Made by a program: the position numbers and the translations under genes. The notes beneath the pieces are model-generated. The model was given only the letters and a program-made list of their open reading frames with translations, was not told the DNA's origin and did no database searches. Below, in pieces: positions 1 through 5,165 of a stretch of 7,975 nt of DNA. Within the stretch, counting starts at the first letter, position 1; the number at the start of each line of letters is the position of its first letter. Source of the DNA: Synergistaceae bacterium (GTDB taxonomy: Bacteria; Synergistota; Synergistia; Synergistales; Aminobacteriaceae); NCBI GenBank assembly GCA_017455085.1, contig JAFTBT010000118.1:1-7975 (forward strand). The letters run 5' to 3'.

Positions 1-549
1 ACGATATTCGAGTGCGCAAAACTTCAGGATGCAGTTCTGTTCATTGATGAAGCCGATTCCCTGCTGTCGAAGCGTCTCACAGATGTAACCGATGGCTCAG
101 GAAACGCAATAAACGCGATGAGGAGTCAATTACTGCTTTCACTTGAACGTTTCGAAGGTATAGCTATATTCGCAACGAATCTAGTTGTGAACTATGACAG
201 AGCATTTATCTCACGGCTTATCAGCATAGAAATTCCGCCGCCAGATTTTCAGGGAAGAAAAGCTATCTGGAAACAGCATATACACGGTGAGCTGATTAAT
301 ATTCCTTTGGCTGATGATGTCAGCATTGAAGAGCTTGCGAAAAGATACGACACATTTTGCGGACGTGAAATAAAGAAGTCTGTTATGAGGGCATGCACAA
401 ATGCTGTTGTTGAAGGGAAAGAAACGGTGACGCAGAAAGATTTTCTGACAGCCTGCCAAAATATTCAATCAGAAGCAAGAGAAGTAGCGAAAGCCTCAGA
501 TTACACACAACAAAAGCTGACACCAATATTCACTCCATTTTTCAGATAA
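1..549 (+). CDS. AAA-family ATPase, 3' part (5' end outside window)
   Basis: The frame is open from base 1 to the TAA at 547-549 and gives 182 residues of a AAA+ ATPase whose N-terminus and Walker A lie outside the window. A Walker B motif (AVLFIDEAD, residues 11-19 of the fragment) carries the Mg2+/hydrolysis acidic pair. A sensor-1 ATN follows at residues 58-60. The second region of homology (NYDRAFISR, 64-72) ends in an arginine placed like an arginine finger. The IPPPDFQGR segment after it is typical of classical AAA proteins of the Cdc48/FtsH/SpoVK kind. The remainder is the helical lid and a short polar tail. The protein would hydrolyse ATP to remodel or unfold a partner, but the substrate-selecting N-terminal part is missing, so no specific role can be given. 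The gene looks AT-richer than its neighbours and converges on them. Confidence 0.85.
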   Translation, partial: TIFECAKLQDAVLFIDEADSLLSKRLTDVTDGSGNAINAMRSQLLLSLERFEGIAIFATNLVVNYDRAFISRLISIEIPPPDFQGRKAIWKQHIHGELINIPLADDVSIEELAKRYDTFCGREIKKSVMRACTNAVVEGKETVTQKDFLTACQNIQSEAREVAKASDYTQQKLTPIFTPFFR

Positions 550-551
550 AC

Positions 552-578
552 TCCCCCTCACCGAAACAGCAAGGGGGA
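552..578. terminator. Hairpin between convergent genes, possible bidirectional terminator
   Basis: A 7-bp perfect stem (TCCCCCT at 552-558 pairing with AGGGGGA at 572-578) encloses a 13-nt loop in the 36-bp gap between the convergent AAA ATPase and glycosyltransferase genes. The position suits a shared terminator for both. The tails are poor: AAATTCTCT on the plus side and GTTTATCTG on the minus side, with no real T run. It may be a weak terminator or only an RNA 3'-end stabiliser. Confidence 0.45.
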
Positions 579-585
579 AAATTCT

Positions 586-1476
586 CTACACTCTCTTCAC
601 TTCCGGCCTGAACCTGAATCCCTCACGGAATCCCTCAAACACCACACGAATCTTCGCCCATCTGCTGCCCTTCGACCGGAGCAATATATTCATCACCGTG
701 TACATGAACTTCACACCCAAATACACATACCCTTTCACTCCGTACTGTTTATAGCAATGCACATCGTTCCTGTAGATATACCTGTACCGCTCTATCCTGT
801 CCGGCCTCTCACGCGCAAAATTCACCCTCATGTTCTCCTTGCGGGCATGAGTCACTTTGCTCCCAGTCACCAGCCACAGCTTATACTTCCGTGAAATTCT
901 CCCTGTGTATTCGAGATCATCAGTCCAGATAAAATATTCACCTATCGGAAGCCCAATATCACGCACTACTTCGCTCTTCACAAGCAGCGACACAAACGAA
1001 CACCCCGCCAGCCTCACCAGCCCTCCGGATTTCACCGCAGCATCACTCACACGCGAAAACAGCCCCGTCTTCGCACGCGCCATGTTGTCCACAGAACCGT
1101 CCACCCAATACGCCGCAGAGTTCAACGCTCCCCAATCGCCTTTGAGCTTCTCATCAGCCCGGAAAAACTCACATAGAGCCGTATCACTCGGCAAAGTGTC
1201 ATCATCCATCAGCCACACGTATTTATAGCCGTCACGAACTGCCTGACGCACTCCCCACTCAAAGCCGCCTGCTCCTCCCAAATTTGCACCCGTGTTGAAG
1301 TAGTGAATCCGTTCATCCATGAATGACTCGACTGTTTCGCGGGTAAGGTCTTCGCTTGCGTTGTCGATGACGTACACATCGCACACGGCATCCCTCTGGT
1401 TCAGCAGGCACGCTATATTCTGCCTGAGCATGTCGCACCGGTTATGCGTCACCACTACTGCGGCGGTATCGTTCAT
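586..1476 (-). CDS. Family 2 glycosyltransferase (galactofuranosyl/rhamnosyltransferase-like)
   Basis: This 296-aa protein is a GT-A fold inverting glycosyltransferase that would move a sugar from a nucleotide donor to a glycan at the inner face of the cytoplasmic membrane. The N-terminus VVVTHNR (7-13) and VIDNAS (36-41) form the nucleotide-binding half. NLGGAGGFEWG (65-75) is typical of the GlfT2/WbbL-like branch. DDDT (91-94) is the metal/nucleotide-sugar DXD motif. WTDDLEY (184-190) sits where the catalytic aspartate lies in that branch, and VTHARK (208-213) supplies a likely metal-binding His. No transmembrane segment is obvious. Its ATG overlaps the larC stop in an ATGA, so translation is probably coupled, and it is the last gene of the proS-comB-larC run. 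Donor and acceptor cannot be read from sequence. A role in O-antigen or other surface polysaccharide is likely but inferred, since no other sugar genes are in the window. Confidence 0.88.
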   Translation of the reverse strand: MNDTAAVVVTHNRCDMLRQNIACLLNQRDAVCDVYVIDNASEDLTRETVESFMDERIHYFNTGANLGGAGGFEWGVRQAVRDGYKYVWLMDDDTLPSDTALCEFFRADEKLKGDWGALNSAAYWVDGSVDNMARAKTGLFSRVSDAAVKSGGLVRLAGCSFVSLLVKSEVVRDIGLPIGEYFIWTDDLEYTGRISRKYKLWLVTGSKVTHARKENMRVNFARERPDRIERYRYIYRNDVHCYKQYGVKGYVYLGVKFMYTVMNILLRSKGSRWAKIRVVFEGFREGFRFRPEVKRV

Positions 1477-2693
1477 CTCTGCAGCCCCTGAGCGATTATG
1501 CTTCTGGCCTCGTGCATGGAGAGTCCATTTTTCTCAGCAAGTGCCTTCACGTCCTCATACTCCGGAATCTTGCGCAATATCTCCCCGTCAAGCTCCGTAA
1601 CCTTCACGCGGATTTCCCCCAGACTCGTAGCTGCATCCTCAAGCCTCCAGTTCAGCCTGAGCCTGTCCATCTCCCTGAGCCTGACTCCCTGCGAAGTCGT
1701 ATGCGTGAGAATAAACCTGCTCATCTTCTGCGCGTCATCATTCCTGCAAAGGCAACACAGCTTCACTCCCGGCCTGCTCTTCTTCATGGCGATATGCTCA
1801 AGCCACACGTCAAGCCCTCCGTCAGCAAACAGCTTCGTAATCACTGATTCATAGTCCTGCGGATTCATGTCGTCTATGTTGCTCTCAATCAGGGTTATGC
1901 GCTCATGCACAAGGCCGTCCTTCTCCTGAGCATTCCCCGAATCCACAAGCAGCACTCTCAACGCGTTAGGCATGTCCTCAGACTCACGATTGCCGAGTCC
2001 GAATCCTGACGCAATAACTTTCCCCGCCGGAATATCACAGAATCCATCAGCGAGCATCTTCACCAGCAATGCACCTGTCGGAGTAGTTCTCTCCATAGGG
2101 GACCCGGCAGAATACACAGGCAGCCCATGCAGCAGATACTCAGTCGCAGGAGCAGGCACAGGCAGTACACCGTGTGCGCACTTCACCGTACCAGAGCCGA
2201 CATTTATCCGCGAACACAAGACTCTCGGCCAGCCCAGAGCGTCCATCAGGATGAACGATCCCACAATATCGATGATCGAGTCCACAGCTCCGACCTCGTG
2301 AAAGTGAATCTTGTCGGGAGTAGTTCCGTGAACATGAGCCTCTGCCTCAGCAAGTACCGAGAACGCCCGAAGTGCAGCAACTTTTACGCGCTGGGGGAGT
2401 GTGCTGGAGGTGATCATTGCCTCGATGTCGGCCAAGTGCCTGTGATGATGGTGATGGCCTTCGTGTTCGTGGTGATGGCCTTCGTGTTCCTGAAGGTGAA
2501 CGTCAAAGTTTATGCCGGCGATTCCGTTCTTGGTGGCACGCTCTATCACGAGTTCGTACTCTTCGGGTTTGAGGGCAGTGATTTTCCTGATGCCTTCGGT
2601 GAGAATTTTTGCGTCAGGCACCAGATTCAGCAATGCCCCGATGAACATATCTCCCGCTATTCCCGCGAAGCAGTCTATATACAGCGTCTTCAT
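1473..2693 (-). CDS. larC: LarC, pyridinium-3,5-bisthiocarboxylate mononucleotide nickel chelatase
   Basis: LarC inserts Ni(II) into pyridinium-3,5-bisthiocarboxylic acid mononucleotide in a CTP-dependent cyclometallation. This is the last step in making the nickel-pincer (NPN) cofactor of LarA-type lactate racemases and related 2-hydroxyacid racemases/epimerases. The family N-terminus MKTLYIDCFAGIAGDM is intact. A His-rich loop follows at about residues 67-86. HFHEVGAVDSIIDIVG (130-145) and SNIDDMNPQ (271-279) are further family signatures. In Lactiplantibacillus plantarum larC is read through a programmed frameshift; here it is one unbroken frame. A GTG at 2702 would overlap the comB stop, but the ATG at 2693 matches the family start and has AAGAAAGAAG eight bases upstream, so the 406-aa form is preferred. 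It lies 5 nt behind comB and overlaps the glycosyltransferase gene by 4 nt. The upstream partners LarB and LarE and the client LarA are not in the window. Confidence 0.95.
   Translation of the reverse strand: MKTLYIDCFAGIAGDMFIGALLNLVPDAKILTEGIRKITALKPEEYELVIERATKNGIAGINFDVHLQEHEGHHHEHEGHHHHHRHLADIEAMITSSTLPQRVKVAALRAFSVLAEAEAHVHGTTPDKIHFHEVGAVDSIIDIVGSFILMDALGWPRVLCSRINVGSGTVKCAHGVLPVPAPATEYLLHGLPVYSAGSPMERTTPTGALLVKMLADGFCDIPAGKVIASGFGLGNRESEDMPNALRVLLVDSGNAQEKDGLVHERITLIESNIDDMNPQDYESVITKLFADGGLDVWLEHIAMKKSRPGVKLCCLCRNDDAQKMSRFILTHTTSQGVRLREMDRLRLNWRLEDAATSLGEIRVKVTELDGEILRKIPEYEDVKALAEKNGLSMHEARSIIAQGLQR
2450..2491 (-). repeat. 21-bp tandem duplication encoding the LarC His-rich loop
   Basis: Two head-to-tail copies of a 21-bp unit (2450-2470 and 2471-2491) differ at only one base. 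In the reading frame each encodes seven residues built from His, Glu and Gly (EHEGHHH-type). With the flanking histidine codons they give a stretch with eleven His in about 17 residues. The exact in-frame period suggests expansion by slippage that keeps the metal-binding loop open. Confidence 0.85.
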
Positions 2694-2698
2694 GTGTA

Positions 2699-3604
2699 TC
2701 ACTTCTTTCTTGTGTAGCTTAGTAATTCCTCGAACGGGTCGATTTTCGGTGAAGTATAGGGTTGTAGTGTTCCTGTAGCAGATTTTTCGTGAGGCTGGCG
2801 TGATGTTTGCGCTGTAGGCGGTTCGTGATGCCTCTGGTACGGTCTCGCAGTTCCTGAGACACTCCGCAGAATATTACGGCCCTGTTCAGTTACCAGCATA
2901 GGCACTACAGTAGACTCATCCAGTTTGCAGCAAAAATCTATGTCCTCGCTGAAGCCTATTTGTTCGAGGTACAGGGCATGATTCGACTTCATGACGCACT
3001 CGGTGAGATTCTCGCCCCTAGTCTGCCACAAAGTCAGAGCCATTTTCGCGCTGTCGGACATGTAGAGATTTCCCCTGTGTGAAAATTCCTCAAGTATTGC
3101 CCCCGCACATAGTGTATCTTCCCACGAGGGGCGGCCCTTACGTCCTGAACACAACAGCCCGACTCGATTCCCGAGTGTGAGCGCATAGTCCAGCACCGCA
3201 GAATAATTCCTCATGCTCGCCGCAAGTACCGGAGTCCCTGTAGCCGCAGCCTGACACAACGCAACAGTCCCGTTTGTCGTGGACATGACACCGCAATAAT
3301 GTTCCTGCACAACGTGATAGTTCAGCTCCACTGGAGAATTGCCCATGTCGAAACCCTTCGGAGGGAGGCCGTTGACTTCGCCCATCAACAGCGGAGAAGA
3401 CCCCTGCGCCTTGAGGTCCTGCACAATATCCCGGGCATCGTCAGGAGTCTTGACGGGGTATAGCTCCATTCCGCCGAGCTCAAACCAGCGAGTCATTACC
3501 GTTGTTGCTCTGAGTACGTCAATAACGATCCACACGTCTACGTCCGGCAAAAAATTATCCTCTCCGCACGAGAAGACTACATCAGCTTCGTATCTGTCTG
3601 GCAT
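2699..3604 (-). CDS. comB: ComB-like 2-phosphosulfolactate phosphatase
   Basis: ComB is a Mg2+-dependent phosphatase that converts 2-phosphosulfolactate to sulfolactate, known from methanogen coenzyme M synthesis; homologues are widespread in bacteria where the physiological role is less certain. Family motifs appear in order: IDVLRATT (28-35), GEVNGLPPKGFDMGNSP (75-91), TTNGT (109-113), CSGRKGRPSWEDTLCAG (152-168) and IGFSEDIDFC (216-225). The catalytic core ends near residue 245. A further 55 or so residues rich in Pro, Thr, Gln, Arg and Lys follow, making the protein longer (301 aa) than the usual 230-250. The frame can open at a TTG at 3628 inside proS, but no ribosome site precedes it. 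The ATG at 3604 lies 7 nt after the proS stop, fits the family N-terminus and suits translational coupling, so it is chosen; its own Shine-Dalgarno is weak. It sits between proS and larC in one tight operon. Confidence 0.92.
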   Translation of the reverse strand: MPDRYEADVVFSCGEDNFLPDVDVWIVIDVLRATTVMTRWFELGGMELYPVKTPDDARDIVQDLKAQGSSPLLMGEVNGLPPKGFDMGNSPVELNYHVVQEHYCGVMSTTNGTVALCQAAATGTPVLAASMRNYSAVLDYALTLGNRVGLLCSGRKGRPSWEDTLCAGAILEEFSHRGNLYMSDSAKMALTLWQTRGENLTECVMKSNHALYLEQIGFSEDIDFCCKLDESTVVPMLVTEQGRNILRSVSGTARPYQRHHEPPTAQTSRQPHEKSATGTLQPYTSPKIDPFEELLSYTRKK

Positions 3605-3611
3605 TTCGTGA

Positions 3612-5048
3612 TTAATAGGCCTTCGCAAAAATAGTGAGTCTTGCGTTTTCTTGGCCGGTGATTATGCATTTGCCTTTATGGTCTCCGGGCAAAACACATC
3701 TGGGAGTCGCGCCGGTCTCTTCACGGATTCTGACTTCATCCTCCGGAGTCCCGCCGAAGTATGCCCGCACAAAGCCGCCTTTTTCCGCAATAATGGCCTT
3801 GAGTTCGTCGTAGCTTCCTGCGTCACGGGTGTTAGCCTCGCGGAAATTCTTGGCCCTCGTGAAAAGGTTGGCCTGTATGTCGTCGAGCAATTTCTTCACG
3901 GTCGGAATCACTGCCTCGTTTTTCACGTCAAGTTTTTCGCCTGTGTCTCTGCGAACGATTCTGACTGTCCCCGCCGCTAAGTCCTTCTCGCCGAGTTCCA
4001 GCCTCAACGGTACACCTTTCTGGAGGTGCGCAAAGAATCTATCACCGGGCCTCGCGTGAAAATCAGTGTCTACCTTCGTGAACATCCCGCCTAATTCTGC
4101 GTCAAGTTTTGCTGACAACTCTTTAGCCTTCGGGAAAATGTCATGCTCTGCCACAGACTCGTCCTTCGAGATCGGGAGGATAGCTGCCTTCACCGGAGCA
4201 ATGCGTGGCGGAATCACGAGGCCGTCATCGTCAGAATGCACCATGATCATCGCGCCGACTGACCTAGTGGATAGTCCCCAGCTAGTTGTGTAGCAGTACT
4301 CAAGTTCTCCCTGCCTGCTCTGAAACTGGATGCTAAAGGCCTTTGCGAAATTCTGGCCTAAGTAGTGGCTCGTGGCTGACTGCAACGCTCTGGAGTCGCT
4401 CATCATTGCCTCACACGTGTATGTGTCGACAGCTCCGGGAAATCTTTCGCCGGGTGTCTTTTCGCCGTCAAGGATGGGTATAGCGAGTTCGTCCTCCAGT
4501 GTGCGCTTGTAGACTTCGAGCATTCTGAGAGTCTCTTCACGTGCTTCGGCTTCGGTCTCGTGAGCTGTGTGGCCTTCCTGCCAGAGAAATTCTGAAGTGC
4601 GCAAAAAGAGTCTGGGGCGTTTTTCCCAGCGCATGACGTTGCACCACTGGTTGATGAGTACGGGCAGATCCCGCCAAGACTGCACCCATTTTGAGTACAT
4701 GCTGCCGATTACTGTCTCTGACGTGGGACGGACAGCGTAGGGTTCTTCGAGTTCCTCACCGCCGCCGTGAGTCACTACTGCGAGTTCGGGAGCGAATCCT
4801 TCGACGTGTTCGGCCTCTTTCTGGAAGAATGACATCGGGATCAACAGCGGGAAGTATGCGTTGACGTGGCCGGTTTTCTTGAAGGCAGCATCAAGTTTTG
4901 CCTGTATATTCTCCCAGATGGCGTAACCTGTTGGACGGATGACCATGCAGCCGCGTACGGGGGCATAGTCTGCGAGTTGTGCGGCCTTGATCACATCAAT
5001 ATACCACTGTGAATAATTTTCTTTACGGGGTGTAATATTTCGTGCCAA
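3612..5048 (-). CDS. proS: Prolyl-tRNA synthetase, short archaeal/eukaryotic-type (ProS type 3)
   Basis: This class II synthetase charges tRNA-Pro with proline in the cytoplasm. The frame runs back to a GTG at 5102, but AAGGAGGA at 5059-5066 stands 10 nt before a TTG at 5048. From there the product reads M-A-R-N-I-T-P-R, the usual start of this family, giving 478 aa, the normal length. Motif 1 (VRGCMVIRPTGYAIWE, about 31-46), the proline-pocket TSETVIGS (109-116), motif 2 (RPRLFLRTSEFLWQEGHTAH, 144-163) and motif 3 (about 264-284) are all present. The anticodon-binding domain follows at about 285-400, then the ProS C-terminal domain ending in FAKAY. There is no bacterial-type editing (INS) insertion. 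In the C-terminal domain most cysteines that bind zinc in the Thermus/archaeal enzymes are replaced (FGG, EDE and KCIITG), so zinc is probably not bound. First gene of the proS-comB-larC-glycosyltransferase run. Confidence 0.96.
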   Translation of the reverse strand: MARNITPRKENYSQWYIDVIKAAQLADYAPVRGCMVIRPTGYAIWENIQAKLDAAFKKTGHVNAYFPLLIPMSFFQKEAEHVEGFAPELAVVTHGGGEELEEPYAVRPTSETVIGSMYSKWVQSWRDLPVLINQWCNVMRWEKRPRLFLRTSEFLWQEGHTAHETEAEAREETLRMLEVYKRTLEDELAIPILDGEKTPGERFPGAVDTYTCEAMMSDSRALQSATSHYLGQNFAKAFSIQFQSRQGELEYCYTTSWGLSTRSVGAMIMVHSDDDGLVIPPRIAPVKAAILPISKDESVAEHDIFPKAKELSAKLDAELGGMFTKVDTDFHARPGDRFFAHLQKGVPLRLELGEKDLAAGTVRIVRRDTGEKLDVKNEAVIPTVKKLLDDIQANLFTRAKNFREANTRDAGSYDELKAIIAEKGGFVRAYFGGTPEDEVRIREETGATPRCVLPGDHKGKCIITGQENARLTIFAKAY

Positions 5049-5165
5049 TTGTGAATAATCCTCCTTAGTATTTACTGTTACTTTCTGCACAGATAAACGC
5101 ACATTTTCATCATGTACTTCATACTGCTACGTCTTTTGCCACAAACTCAAGCGGTCAAACTATTT
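5049..5165. other. Intergenic leader of proS
   Basis: This 117-bp gap separates the patatin stop from the preferred proS start. Apart from the ribosome site at 5059-5066, no hairpin terminator, T-box element or convincing promoter is visible. proS may therefore be reached by read-through from the patatin gene or use a promoter that does not match consensus. Confidence 0.5.
5059..5066 (-). promoter_or_regulatory. Shine-Dalgarno that fixes the proS start
   Basis: AAGGAGGA on the minus strand, complementary to the 16S rRNA tail, lies 10 nt before the TTG at 5048. It falls inside the frame if proS is started at the GTG at 5102, which argues that the first 18 codons of that longer reading are untranslated leader. 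Confidence 0.8.

Noticed and set aside
2127..2717. Long plus-strand open frame (196 codons) opposite larC
   Set aside because: It is the complement of a well-supported LarC frame. The hydrophobic VMVMAFVFVVMAF stretch comes from the antisense of the His-rich repeat, and no ribosome site or family resemblance was seen.
3602..3628. TTG at 3628 as comB start
   Set aside because: It has no ribosome site and lies inside the proS coding end; the ATG at 3604 fits the family N-terminus better.
5078..5122. Possible 14-codon leader peptide ahead of proS (minus strand)
   Set aside because: It has no Shine-Dalgarno, no proline codons and no alternative hairpins, so attenuation control of proS is not supported.
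5118..5144. TTGTGG/TATGAA pair as a proS promoter
   Set aside because: The spacer is only 15 nt and both boxes are poor matches, so it is not distinguishable from chance.
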